Assembly (NCBI GenBank): GCA_030770535.1
Contig: JASVEC010000078.1
Location: 20,182-84,181 of the forward strand
Origin: Batkoa obscura
Lineage: Eukaryota; Entomophthoromycota; Entomophthoromycetes; Entomophthorales; Batkoaceae
Direction of reading: 5' to 3'
DNA length: 64,000 bases
Shown here piece after piece: positions 21,157 to 32,779 of this stretch. The notes under the pieces are model-generated. The model ran no database searches, was not told the DNA's origin, and worked only from the letters and a program-made list of their open reading frames with translations. Both the position numbers and the translations under genes were made by a program. Numbering within the stretch: the first letter of the stretch is position 1; each line of letters starts with the position of its first letter.

Positions 21157-23055
21157 ATGGAAGATAATAATTCAAACAAGGAAATCGAAGTTTTATTTCG
21201 TCAATTAAATATCACTAGCATAAAGGAAATCAATGATGATAATCAATGTCTATTATCTACATTTAATATTGATTCAGAAATTAATTTAATTTTGGAAATT
21301 TGGTAAATAGTTATTTTTACTATTAGTAAACAACAAGATGGCTAATAGATTGATATAGTAATAAATATTTGAACTATTTGTATAAAGAAAAAGATGAAAT
21401 TAACTATGAACCATTTTTAAAATATATTTATACTATGAGTAAAAAGATTAAAAATAATGAGAATGTAGTTATTAATGAAGAAAATGGTAAATAAATTAAG
21501 AATGATTTATGATAAAATTAAATAACATTAAAATTAATTTAGTATTATTATTCTGTAAATTGGTATCGGATTTAACTACATTAAAACATTTGAAAGTTAA
21601 AGTAAGTTTCTATTATTTTAATTAAAATTGTATTTATTATATAGAAATTATTTGTTGGTAAAATATTGTTAGAAATATTAAAAAGGGTACCAATGAAATT
21701 TAATTTAACTGTATATCATCCAAAAACACTTAAAGTAAGTTAATTCAAATTATTGTAATTTATAATAATAATATTATTATTACTAGTTATTTTACGAAGA
21801 AAAAATGGATCATTTAACATTACCAATTTGTAATTTATTAATTAATAGTAATGGAATTGAGGTAGTAATAATAAGAATATATATAAAATATAATATAATA
21901 TAATATTAATATAATATAGGATAGTACCTTTAAAATTCGAGATTATATGAAATATTATTATTATTCAAGTTTAATATTAATTCGAAATGGAAAGTATTTT
22001 AAAGCATTTGAAGCTGTTCAGAAAGTAAATTTTAAATTCGTGTTTAATAATACTTATAATAATGTTTAACAATTATTGTATCAATTAGTTATTAATTTTA
22101 CCTGAAAAATATGCCAAAATGAATAAAAATAATGAATACATTACCCTTGGAGTCAAAATATATATAGTATTACAATTGCTATTTCAAGGAGAGAAAGTAA
22201 GTTTAACAATATTATGTTGATAAACCTATTAATAAAAATACAGATACCTCCAGTTAAATCAGAAGCAATCAAAACATATTTGAAATCAAGACATGGTCAA
22301 CTTAAAGAATATGAATATTTGAGAAATTTAATTAAATGTCAAGATGTTGCTGGTCTATCTATTTGGTTAGATATTAATAACGAATCTTTAATTAGGGTAA
22401 AAATATTATATAAAGTAATATAATATTATTATTAATATATACTTTCTATTATATTAGGATAATGTTAAAGACTTATGTGAAGTTATATTAATTTGTATAA
22501 AAAAGAAACATTTATTAAATTTAGCTAAAATTTATTGCTATGCTGATTTCGATCAACTATCAACTATGGTTTATTCATTTTATGACTACAATCAAACCCC
22601 AGTTGAACATTTATTTTTAAATTTGGTAACTAATATTATAATAGTTTTAATAAATTAATATCATTGTACCTATAGATCTTTCAAAACAAATTAGAATGTA
22701 AAATAATTGATTATAAAATTGATGATACTGCTAATGTAATCACTGGAGATATTCAATTTGATCAAGTTGCTGCTACTGTATTTAATTTCTGGGATTTATT
22801 AAATAATTCTTTTGATGAATTAAATCAATTAAACTTGATGGCTTTAGATTTAAATCATCATTTAAATTTAGATTTATTAAATGATATTAAACTTTATAAT
22901 AATAAAGAGGTAATAAAATATAATAATAATATAGTATATAATCTGATTATAAATACTAATACAATCTAATTAAATAGACAACTATAAATGAAGAAGGAGA
23001 ATTAACAAGTTCGAGATATTATGTACAAGATGAAAGGAGAATGTTTGATTATTGA
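21157..23055 (+). CDS. CSN3: COP9 signalosome subunit 3 (PCI-domain protein)
   Basis: Likely subunit of the COP9 signalosome, which removes NEDD8 from cullin ubiquitin ligases. Eleven exons: 21157-21302, 21359-21486, 21543-21601, 21645-21734, 21787-21861, 21920-22024, 22089-22196, 22244-22396, 22458-22625, 22676-22909, 22978-23055. The product is 447 aa, close to human CSN3 (423). Helical-repeat features seen: YYYYSSLILIRNGKYFKAFE, a VKIYIVLQLLFQGEK segment, and a C-terminal PCI winged helix with LIFQNKLECKIIDYKIDD followed by an IQFD strand. These match CSN3 better than the proteasome lid paralogue Rpn3, but the choice was made by memory of motifs only. All phases agree. Its stop codon is 18 bp from the stop of the convergent metaxin gene. 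Confidence 0.65.
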
Positions 23056-23073
23056 AAATTTATATTGTTTATT

Positions 23074-24229
23074 TTATTTTTTAAAATAAAGATTAAAGAT
23101 CAATTTAGTATAATTTACTAGACTAGTATGCTCTAATAATATTTTCTTTAATAAATGAGATTTTGGAAATACTTGTAATATTATATGAAAATAAGAAAAT
23201 ATTAAAGCATCTAATACATTAGGAACTCTATTTAAAATGTAATTAATATATAATAATTATAGTAAATAATAATTAATAATTAATAAACTTACGATTGATT
23301 TGAAAAATATTCAGTAGTAGATTGAGATAATAATTGATTAATAACTTTAATAATAGTTTCAAATTGAAATAAAATTTGACTATAATTGGTAGTAGTATTA
23401 TAAAATAACTCATTGTTAACAATTTGATCAATTTTTTTACTACTTAATTGATATGCTATAATTTGATTTAATGGCCAAGAATAACCTTGAGTTATATAAT
23501 TATATGTAATATTATTATAAATTTCATTATCAGCAAATAAAAAATAATCCTATAAATTAAAAGGTTAAAATGTTAATAATAATTTGTTGTTATAATAATA
23601 TAAATTTACTAATACAAATCTTAAATTTTGTTCAATTTGATAATAACTACTCTTTAATTGAAGATTATTTTCCTATATTTTGAAAAAATAAATATCGTTA
23701 ATTTATAACTACCAAATAACCCCTATAATCAACTTACAGTTAACTCTTTAGTAAACACTTGAATCAAATCACTATCTACTAATACATCACCTTGAGGAGT
23801 AATTAAATAAGGAAGTTGATCTATTAAATAAATTAAATAAAAGAAAATCATATGTCAATCAACTTACTTGTTGGAGATTGTAACTCTTTGTTAGTAAAAT
23901 GGATATTCATTTTTTTATCTGAGTTATTGATTTTGTTTAATAACTAACATATAAATAATAAATTTTATCAATAAAATAAAAATAATAAACGATAATACCT
24001 GTATCATTAAAGAAAAAGGCATCATCGATAATTCATCATCTTTGCCATTTAAATGTAAATACAAGTTGTATTCTTCACATTGAACTTTTTCTTCTTCATC
24101 TCTATAAATAACAAGTGGAAATGTATCATTGATCTTTTTATTAATTAAATTTAAATATTCCATTAATTTGTTATCATTTTTGATTTCTATTTCGGGGTTT
24201 GGAGTAGTAGTTGGTTCAACTTGACTCAT
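23074..24229 (-). CDS. Metaxin-like outer mitochondrial membrane protein
   Basis: Six exons on the minus strand: 24229-23999, 23943-23868, 23820-23738, 23672-23610, 23549-23293, 23227-23074, giving 287 aa. The middle has LPYLITPQGDVLVDSDLI, as in the thioredoxin-fold half of metaxins, and the C-terminal part has PNVLDALIFSYFHIILQ...HTSLVNYTKLIF, the GST-C-like helix typical of metaxin/Sam37 ('S..DA..f.yl.....P...L...l....nL..y..ri'). Metaxins belong to the SAM complex that inserts beta-barrel proteins into the outer mitochondrial membrane. No membrane segment is seen at the C-terminus, which is Lys-ended. It could instead be a Sam35-type protein. Tandem to the unassigned gene at 24425. Confidence 0.72.
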
Positions 24230-24424
24230 CTTTTGTTTTTTATAACGCTGTTTATTGTCAATAAATTTTAAAAAAAATGAAGGATTACGAAATTAAATGA
24301 ATCAAGTACTTAAAATTTTTATTTGATTTGATTGGCTCCATTTAGAATTAAAAGTCTAAGATAAAAAAAGGTGGAAGAAATTATCTACTCTATAGTAGAA
24401 TACAACCTATACACTACAATATAA

Positions 24425-25516
24425 CTACTCATTGCCATTAACAAACTTCAAGGAACTTTTACCAAAAGCATGAAAATAATCATTAATCAAATCCTTTTCT
24501 TCTGATTTTAACTTCCTACTACAAAGTATATTTAAAATTTGTTTTTCTTTATTACCAATAGGCTCAATAAACTTATTCCAAATCTTGTTTTCAAATTCTT
24601 CATGTTCTAAATCATTTAATCTCAAAGTACTACAAGGCGGAGGATAAAACCAACGATGATAAGAAGCAATTGATTTAGCTTTTAAAAAACTAATAGAATG
24701 AATAGCTACACTATTCATATCGGAAGTGATATGAGCTAAATCTGGATAGAAATGAGGATCTCTGTTCAAATTTTGTAATAAAATAAATTGATTCTGTTTT
24801 ATATAATTAAAGAATCCTATTTGTTGATAATAAAACTTTGTATCTAAAAATTTATTTAAATGTTGTAAATCATGTAACATAAATTCAATAGCTGTCAATT
24901 TGGAATATGGGGGATATTCCATTTTAAATTGTCGAGTTAATTCCAATTGTTGAAAAAATAAACTTACACACCTTCTACCTTTACATTGGAGATTTAAAAC
25001 TTCTTCTACTGAAGGTATATAATCATATATTTTTATTATATAGTTGTTATTGATAGAATATAAATTGTAAATTAATTGATTGATATAATCTTCTATTTTA
25101 TATAAGATAGAATATTTAAATAGATCTATTAAATCTATCTTTTCTATTGTTGGATCCTTTTTTCTAATTTTATTTTCGATTTGTTTTAATACTGATTTTT
25201 CGTCATCTTCATCAAATAGTAATGATAATAAATTTAGCTTATTACCTTTATTATTATCTTTTATGTCTTTTATATCTTTTGTATCTTTTATATCTTTAAA
25301 TAACTCAACAAACTGTTGTTCTGAATCTAAAACTTTAATACTACCAGTAAACCATTTTTTGGGAAATAAATATTGATTATAATAAATTATATAACTCATT
25401 ATTAACTCTAAGTTGTTTATTTGATTATTATCATAACACTGTTTGATTTTGCTTAATTTGTTATATAATTTGAGTAACTCTTTTGAGTCTTCATCTTTGG
25501 TTGAATTTAGTGTCAT
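24425..25516 (-). CDS. Unassigned conserved-looking protein with HDLxH and SDMN motifs
   Basis: Single-exon 363-aa protein that I do not recognise. The N-terminal half is charged and Asn/Lys/Asp-rich, with a KDIKD-type repeat at about 74-88 (TAT CTT TTA-type codons repeated), and is probably poorly ordered. The second half, from about 165, looks like a folded helical domain: LQCKGRRCVSLFFQQLELTR, then AIEFMLHDLQHLNKFLD (HDLQH at 215-219), IGFFNYI, and ITSDMNSVAIHSISFLKAK (SDMN at 265-268), followed by YHRWFYPPP. The His/Asp spacing resembles metal-binding or HD-like helical proteins. No signal peptide or membrane segment. It lies 195 bp downstream of the metaxin start on the same strand. Confidence 0.75.
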   Translation of the reverse strand: MTLNSTKDEDSKELLKLYNKLSKIKQCYDNNQINNLELIMSYIIYYNQYLFPKKWFTGSIKVLDSEQQFVELFKDIKDTKDIKDIKDNNKGNKLNLLSLLFDEDDEKSVLKQIENKIRKKDPTIEKIDLIDLFKYSILYKIEDYINQLIYNLYSINNNYIIKIYDYIPSVEEVLNLQCKGRRCVSLFFQQLELTRQFKMEYPPYSKLTAIEFMLHDLQHLNKFLDTKFYYQQIGFFNYIKQNQFILLQNLNRDPHFYPDLAHITSDMNSVAIHSISFLKAKSIASYHRWFYPPPCSTLRLNDLEHEEFENKIWNKFIEPIGNKEKQILNILCSRKLKSEEKDLINDYFHAFGKSSLKFVNGNE

Positions 25517-26003
25517 GATTTTGGAATTTAAAAAATTGTTGTAATTTTTTTGAGCTTTTATGTTTATCGTTGCAACTATTTTGGTAAAAAGTCAGGATAT
25601 AATAGATAACCTATTAAAATTATAAAATTGAATATGAATGAATTAGAGTTATACTACTAATGATTGGAAATCTATAAAGCAAAATCTCTATATAATAAAT
25701 TTAAAAAATACAGTAATATCTTTTTTAACTATAGATTTTAGACCATTTTTTCAAATTTCAAAATTATTAGTAAAAATATTGAAATAATAAATGATATTTA
25801 ATATGGTATTTTTCCAATCAAAAAGAACCAACTAACTTTGACTGAAAACATAATGACAACTTCGTTTCAAACTTAAAAAATTCACTTAGTTTTCCACCAA
25901 TGAAAAGCAGTTGTATCATTTACTCCAGCACAACGCTCTTAATTTAAAAGAAAAAGAAATTTTTATTACTTTAACTTACTAAAGACAATAAGAAAACAAA
26001 AGT
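25517..26003. other. Divergent intergenic region
   Basis: Promoter-side gap between the unassigned minus-strand gene and ubiquilin. No defined element is recognised. Confidence 0.4.
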
Positions 26004-27136
26004 ATGGAAGCTAGCGGTACCAATGAGACTATAAAAATCCATGTGAAGATGTCCGATGGACAAAAGGATACTTATGACGTAAGTAGTGAAACTTTAATTG
26101 GAGATTTTAAACAAACTATTAGCGAAAAAATGGAGATTCCAAAAGAAAGGTTACGTTTGATTTTTGCTGGTAAAGTTTTAAAGGATGAGCAAAGTTTAAG
26201 TTCTTATAACTTGAAAAATGATAATACTATTCATCTAGTTAAAGGCGCAGCTACTACTAATAAAGCTGCTCCTCAAGGTAATCTTTTGGTTTATTTTATT
26301 TAGATTTTGATTTAAATTCTTTCTTTTTAGCTCCAACAAATAATACTTCTACTACTCAAAATACAAATGCTCCAAATACCACCACTGATTCAACTACTCA
26401 AAATAATACTCCATTTCCATTTGGTGGTCAAAACCCTGCCGATTTATTAAGTCAATTTAATTTACCACCTTTAGGAGGACAAGGAGGTAATGGAACGAAT
26501 GCTCAAGGTAATCCCTTCGGTAATTTAGGAGGTATGGGAAATATGGAAAATTTACAAAATAGTTTATTGAATGATCCAAATTCAATGAATTTTTTTACTT
26601 CTTTAATGTCTAATCCAGAAGTGGTACGTAGCGTGATGCAATTTAACCCACAGTTACAAAATATGGGTATGACACCTGAACAAATTAGTTCAATGATGTC
26701 AATGATGAATACCCCAGGTATGAGAGAAATGATGGCTTCGCCTCAAATGCGTGAAATGATGAGTGGTAATATGGGTGGTGCTATGGGTGGTGCTATGGGT
26801 GGTATGGGCAGTAATCCATTTGGCGCAAATACTGGCACAAATACTGGCACAAATGGAAACAATCCAGCATTAGGAAGTAATCCAAGGGTACCTAATTTAT
26901 TCGAAGCATTTGGTGGAGCTAATAATTTATTTAATAACAATAATTCAACAAACACTACTGGAGACAGTGCCAACGCTGGTGGTGGTAGTCAACAACCACC
27001 AGAAGAGCGATTTCAAGTTCAACTTCAGCAGCTCGCTGATATGGGCTTTCATGATGCTCAAAGAAATATACGTGCTTTATTAGCTACCGGTGGTAATGTT
27101 CATGCCGCTGTTGAATATCTTTTCTCAAATCCTTAG
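26004..27136 (+). CDS. DSK2: Ubiquilin / Dsk2 shuttle protein
   Basis: Carries ubiquitinated proteins to the proteasome. Two exons, 26004-26277 and 26331-27136, giving 359 aa (yeast Dsk2 373 aa). An N-terminal ubiquitin-like domain covers about residues 9-80 ([17 protein letters not shown] ... [17 protein letters not shown]). A Thr/Asn/Gln-rich linker follows, then an STI1-type Met-rich region ([20 protein letters not shown], repeated MREMM words), a Gly/Asn-rich spacer, and a C-terminal UBA domain ([20 protein letters not shown]) ending [10 protein letters not shown]. Order and length are standard. The third-codon usage is a little more C-rich than in neighbours, in keeping with good expression. 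Confidence 0.95.
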
Positions 27137-27757
27137 GTACATATATACCAATTATTTTTTATTGAAAAAATAAACTTTTACCACGTTTAATGTTTTATTT
27201 TGGTTATTATATTAACTATATGGATGGTTGTAAAAATAATATTTTATATAAAATGTAAATGATCTAAAATAAAGTTGGATTTATTATAAAACCACTAATA
27301 TAGCTATAACCTGATACTATAATACTCCTAATATATGTATAGTCAAAGAGTAGTAGCCTTTAGTATATAAGGGATTGTTCTAAAAATAGACATAATACCA
27401 TTACCCAATCTCTTTTGACCTCAAGGTATTATTATCAATTGCCTCTCACTATTTTTATTCTGACCTCTCATCTTCCTACAAATTTTGGTAGTTTTTTGAT
27501 ATTAAACATTGTCCACTCAATGTAAGGGTCAAAAAGATAGTAGTTTAAATAATTTAGGATAAATATATCTAAGATTGAATATTACATAAACACTTTATTT
27601 GATATTTATTATATCTCAATATCTATCATTATACTATTCCATTTTATATTCTTCGTATCACTATTCTATAAAAAATGCAATTCAACTTAATGAAGGTTAA
27701 AAAAAAAGTAATGTAAGATTAAAAAAATAGAACATATTATATTTAATAATCGTAAAC
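27137..27757. other. Intergenic spacer (convergent)
   Basis: AT-rich gap between the 3' ends of DSK2 and the complex I gene. No gene or repeat recognised. Confidence 0.4.
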
Positions 27758-28674
27758 TTATTCTTTTTTACCAACAACACCAGGAATAGAAAGTTTCTCC
27801 GGTTTATCATCTCTACCTTGACCTAGAAATAAATTTATATTAAATCCTAATCTCTATTACTAAAAGCAAAAAACTTACCTGTTTGCTCCCAAGCAGAAGA
27901 ATAATCAAAGTTACGGAAAGCTTGAGCTAATTCTAAAGGTTCAGTAACCACTCTTTTGCGCTCTTCATCATAACGAACTTCAACATAACCAGTTAAAGGA
28001 AAATCTTTTCTAAGTGGATGACCAGAGAATCCATAATCAGTTAAAATACGGCGTAAATCTGGATGACCGGTAAAAAACACACCAAACATATCCCAAACTT
28101 CTCTTTCTAACCAATTAGCTGATTTGAATAAAGGAGTTAAAGAAGGTACTGGAGTAACTTCATCCGTATAAGTTTTAACACGAATACGTGTAGAATGAGT
28201 AACAGATAATAAATTGTATACAATTTCAAATCGATTGCTACGAGATGGATAATCAACTGCGGTTATATCTTGTACTTGTTTAAATTGAGTACCACTATGA
28301 TCTTTTAAAATTTCCATCACTGGTAATATACTGTTTGGCCCTACGTATAAAGTTAACTCATCTTTATAGATAGAAAAACGCTCAATATATTTTGGCATCA
28401 AACTCATCAAATATTGTCCATATGAATGATACTTTTCATTTCCGCTTCTAAATTGTGGATCGGCTGGAGAAGCTTTATTTTTTTCTGGTGATTAGTTTTA
28501 TTAAATTATGAATTAGTTTGTATTTATTACCACTATTTCTAACTATACTGGTACTGAAATATTTTGTTGGTTGAAGAGCTCTACCTTAAGTAATATTTAA
28601 TTTTAATTCATGTCATCGATGGCTACGTAATTAAAGTTACCATTAAATTTTATTACTTTACGAAGATAACTCAT
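27758..28674 (-). CDS. NDUFS3: NADH:ubiquinone oxidoreductase 30-kDa subunit
   Basis: Core Q-module subunit of respiratory complex I in the mitochondrial inner membrane (bacterial NuoC). Four exons on the minus strand: 28674-28662 (13 nt), 28584-28531, 28484-27879, 27822-27758, giving 245 aa. The N-terminus is a presequence ([20 protein letters not shown]). The body contains [20 protein letters not shown] and [20 protein letters not shown], then [20 protein letters not shown], the family signature [22 protein letters not shown]. The C-terminus matches the usual [20 protein letters not shown]. Its presence shows the organism has a standard respiratory chain. The first two exons are short and inferred from phase and presequence character. 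Confidence 0.93.
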
Positions 28675-30117
28675 TTTTAAAAATAATATTGTTTGATCTA
28701 ATTTTTTTATCTTAGATTATCATCAAATTTTGATTTCAATTCTTGGTTGGATTGATTGGCTTATTATGGGTAGTTTGTTGACGTAAAAAAATATTTTTTT
28801 TTCCAAAAATCTTGAAGGAGCTTCACTCCTAAGTGATTAGCTATTTTTCTCAAGTTTGAAAAAATGTTATTAATTTAAATATATTTTTTAATTAGAATTT
28901 ATTAACTAAACGGAATCTTCAATATTCTTATTATTACTTATTTTTAATTTTTAATAACTTTAATAAAATTTTATAATCGGTGATTAAAAATAATTACTCT
29001 AACCGAAAAGTAATTTAAGTATATATTTCATTAACTTTAAATTTTTAAAAGCTCATTTTAAATAATTAAGTTCAACAATTAAACAGTTACATTTGAATTA
29101 TATCAAATAATGATTATAGTTAATCAATAATGTAAAGTAAAACTAATTCTGGATTAAAGATAGTGAATGTAAGGGCTTAAAACTAAATTTTAACTAAATT
29201 TTAGGCTTTGAAACAATAATTTAATTCAAATATTAGATATCTTTTTATCATGTTTGAAATGAAAAATGAAATAAAATAATAGTTTATACGGTTTGATTAA
29301 TTAAATTTTAATTATTATCTTATTTAATAAACAAACATTTATACAGTTTATAAAAGCTAATATTGCCTAATCTTATTAACCTTACTAATTTAAGTTAAAT
29401 CTTATTTAGAATTTTATTTCTAATAGTTTATCTTTGCATGATAAGCAGTACTGCAAAGATCCAGATGTCAAGCCACAGCACCAAGGCAAATCATAGCGGA
29501 TAAAATGGAATAATTAAAAACTAATTGAATATAAATGAAATATTAGCCTGGGCTTAAAGTAATAAATGGTTCAGTTTTATAATTGGTAGAACCTATGGTC
29601 AATATATTTGATTGCACCAATTATAATGTTCCTAAAGTAAGATACTTGGAAATTGTCATCTTTTTTACAAATATGGAGATTTTAAGTGGCGATTTTGGCT
29701 TAAATTGGAAATATTGGAAATAAGGTGAGTAATTGTCCATACAACTGTAAAAAAACAATTTATTAAAAAAAGTAGTGGAGAAACTGAGTTTATTTGGAAT
29801 GGCTTAATTGATAATAAAAAACTACATTAAAACATAATAAATTTATTTTTAGTTTTTTTATTCACTTCTTGATACTTTATATTACAATCAATATCAAAAA
29901 TTGAATATCCTATAAATTTAAATTTATCACAACAATAAATTAAAATACAAAAGTAGCTTAATAATCGGAAAAGAGTCAAAGTTAAAGCAAAAAGATCATT
30001 TCTATAAAGCAGACTATTCCAGTTATTTATGAAAATCAATCATACAAATAATTAAAACGATCAAATTGTTTATTCTACATCAAATCAATACTTTAATACT
30101 CTATAATACTATAAACG
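28675..30117. other. Intergenic spacer
   Basis: About 1.4 kb, divergent between NDUFS3 and the arrestin gene. Mostly AT-rich. A small G+C-richer patch at about 29440-29510 reads as Cys-rich on the minus strand (LPWCCGLTSGSLQYCLSC) but is not extended by a frame on either side. No gene is called. Confidence 0.4.
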
Positions 30118-31521
30118 ATGGTCAAACCAGAAAACTTTTCAATTTCCTTTAAAGACGATCAGAAAGTTTTTTATGCTGGTCAAATTTTAGAAGGTAACTT
30201 AGCTTCAATTTTACTGTTATTGTTACTATATCTTCATTAGGTTTCGTTAAGTTTCGCTTTCAAAGACCTGAAAGAGCAAAAGCTCTCAATTTGTTCTTTA
30301 CTGGCATTGAATCCACTTATAGTGGACCAACTGGTACAAAGTAAATCTATACAAAGTATTAAATTGAACCTAAATTAATGTTTTAAAATAGACGTGCTGT
30401 TGAGGATAATGAAATATTTAAGGTTAAAAGGATACTTTGGGATAATCCGTGTGGCTATTTTGAAGCAAAATCTTATGTCTTCCCATTTAAAGTTGATTTA
30501 GGAGCTTATAACTTCCCATCATCTTATGAAGTTAGTTTTGATTATAAAGTTACTTTCTTTAATTAACTCTATTATTTTAGGGCGAAAATGCTAGTATTCG
30601 ATATAAGTTTAAAGCTGTTATTGATAGACCTTCAAGATTTGGTCATACTACCGTTGCTCCAATTACTCTATTATCTTCAATTCCCAATTTTGTGCCAGCA
30701 TTAATAAAGCCAGAAACTTTCAGTGCTGAAGCAGTATATGGTGTTGTATCGAAAGAAAAAATAAGACTTACTGCAGATACGAAATTTCGATCATGTACCC
30801 CAGGTAATATATTGTGTGTATTACATGATTGTATGTATACTAATACTTTAAATAGGTGGAAATATAGTTATGGATATATCAGTATACCCGCGTAATACGA
30901 AATCAGTTAATACATTATCTATAAAACTTATTCAAAATATCCAATTAATTGATAATGAGTAATTAATTACATTATTTTTTGGTCTAATAGTAACTCATTT
31001 TGTTTAGAACACCTTCTTCACAAAAAGAAATTAGTGCAATTGAGATCCCTGCACATCGAAACGATGATGATGATAACGATTTAGTACGATTATCCGTTCC
31101 TTCTACAACCCCACCCGACATCAACTCATCACAGATTTTGAGTATAAATTACTATATTGTAATAAGCGCAGCAGTAGCATGGTCTTACACACCACTTATA
31201 TTAGAAATCCCAGTTCAAATAGCGACACTTAATGTAACTTTAGAAGAAATACCACCTCTTTTAATAAGTGATCATTATCTTCCACCAAATATAGATGCAG
31301 GGGAATTTTATACAACAAGTGATGGAAAAGGGAATGCTAGACATTCATTAACACCATCTTTAATAAGTGATGTTTCAAGTATCTATTCGCATGAGTCAGA
31401 TGAAATGGATCCAAGGAAACAACCTATACAACCTAATTATTCACCAGAAAGATATGAAAAAGAAAAACCACCATTTTCCGCTATGTATCCCTTAGATATC
31501 TCTAGATCTGTCTCACCTTAA
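30118..31521 (+). CDS. Arrestin-domain (alpha-arrestin-like) protein
   Basis: Six exons: 30118-30193, 30241-30340, 30392-30530, 30581-30803, 30856-30958, 31008-31521, giving 384 aa with matching phases. The N-terminal arrestin half has VKPENFSISFKDDQKVFYAGQ, then RALNL-type strand KALNLFFTGIEST and SYVFPFKVDLGAYNFPSSYE followed by IRYKFKAVIDR, the 'F.f.l......PsS.e...g.i.Y...v...' signature. The C-terminal half has SKEKIRLTADTKFRSCTPGG and VTLEEIPPLL. Fungal alpha-arrestins recruit ubiquitin ligases to plasma-membrane cargo. I do not see a clear PPxY motif in the tail (NYSPERY and PPFSAMYPL are the nearest), so the ligase link is not shown. The tail is short and Ser/Pro-rich. Confidence 0.85.
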
Positions 31522-32117
31522 GATATTTATAAAATAATAATTTCATTTTTTTAAATCTTAGTCATTCATTTTAAAATTCATTCGAGGATATTTGTACAAC
31601 TTAAAATATGATTCATTGTACTTAATGAGGATCTAGTTTTATCATTGTACATTATTGTGTAAAAATTTTGAATGGCTTTTTATTCATAACTTAAAATAAA
31701 GTAACAACCTTTCTATATCTTTTGTTATGTCTTTTTGCTTTGTTTATTGATAAGCTTAACTATATAATATATATATTAAGAAGCATAAGAATGTATACAT
31801 TTTTTAGTTTCAATTCTAATTATGACATTACATTTAATTCCTTGGTTATGTGCATAATTTTTTCTAATTTCAACCCTATTAATTTTATGGCTTATTATAC
31901 TATATAGATTTTATCATTACATAGCTAATAGTTTTCACTAAATATATAACAATAAAATTTTACGTAATAATATGCATCATCACATCTTTTTATTATTTTT
32001 AAGGTCTTTTACTACATAACTACCGCAAGGCAATAAACTAAAAACAAAACTTAGACCCGAAAAGAATAAAGTGAAATTTAATTGAGCAATTTTTACAAAA
32101 AAACTTCATCTTTTAAA
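31522..32117. other. Intergenic spacer
   Basis: AT-rich gap holding the 3' end of the arrestin gene and the promoter of the mitochondrial FKBP. No further gene recognised. Confidence 0.4.
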
Positions 32118-32519
32118 ATGTTTCGTTCAACTTTAATCCAAAAAGTAAAAACCTTACCAGTATTACGTAGCTTTAGCAACAGCGCTGCTGCTATGGGAGT
32201 AACCAAAAAATTATTGAAGCAAGGCGATAATAAAAATTTCCCAAAACAAGGCGATAATGTAACTATGCATTACACTGGTACCTTAGAAGATGGTAAAAAA
32301 TTTGACTCTTCAGTTGACCGTGGAACTCCTTTTGTTACTCAAATTGGTGTTGGTAGAGTTATTCGTGGTTGGGATGAGGGAGTACCAACTATGTCTTTAG
32401 GCGAAAAAGCTGTCCTTACTATCACTGGTGATTATGCTTATGGTCCCCAAGGTTATCCTGGTGTAATTCCACCTAATGCTACACTTAATTTCGAAGTTGA
32501 ACTTTTAAAAATAAATTGA
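32118..32519 (+). CDS. FKBP12-type prolyl isomerase with mitochondrial presequence
   Basis: Peptidyl-prolyl cis-trans isomerase. From the ATG at 32118 the product is 133 aa: a 25-residue arginine/lysine-bearing, acid-free leader ([20 protein letters not shown]) and then a complete FKBP12. The leader looks like a mitochondrial targeting sequence. An internal ATG at 32193 would give a 108-aa cytosolic FKBP of exactly the same length as the neighbouring gene product, so dual localisation by two starts is possible. Ligand-pocket residues are intact: [33 protein letters not shown] and the final FEVELLKIN. It lies tail to tail with its paralogue, 260 bp apart, and shares with it a 182-bp block that is identical at every base (32265-32446). 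Confidence 0.93.
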   Translation: MFRSTLIQKVKTLPVLRSFSNSAAAMGVTKKLLKQGDNKNFPKQGDNVTMHYTGTLEDGKKFDSSVDRGTPFVTQIGVGRVIRGWDEGVPTMSLGEKAVLTITGDYAYGPQGYPGVIPPNATLNFEVELLKIN

Positions 32520-32779
32520 GTTGTAACATAAATTGAAATATAGTGTTTATTGTAAAGTCTTTATAAAATGAAGTAAAATTTATAAGCAATCAGAATTGTG
32601 TATAAAGTTATTGAATTGTTAAAGTTAATTGTATAAAAAAGAGTCATATTAATATTTTTAACTCTCGATATGCTAAATATTTATAAGCTATATTGCCAGA
32701 TATTTCTAAAAGACAAATTAGTTTTAGTATCACTTTCAATTAGAATAAAGTTAAAAAAGTTAATAAATATTCATTTATT

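Noticed and set aside
29827-30039. Minus-strand 70-aa frame between NDUFS3 and the arrestin gene
   Set aside because: AT-rich, hydrophobic, no ATG context or family; likely chance.
31722-31907. Plus-strand 61-aa frame after the arrestin gene
   Set aside because: Low-complexity Phe/Ile/Tyr/Asn sequence typical of AT-rich spacer.
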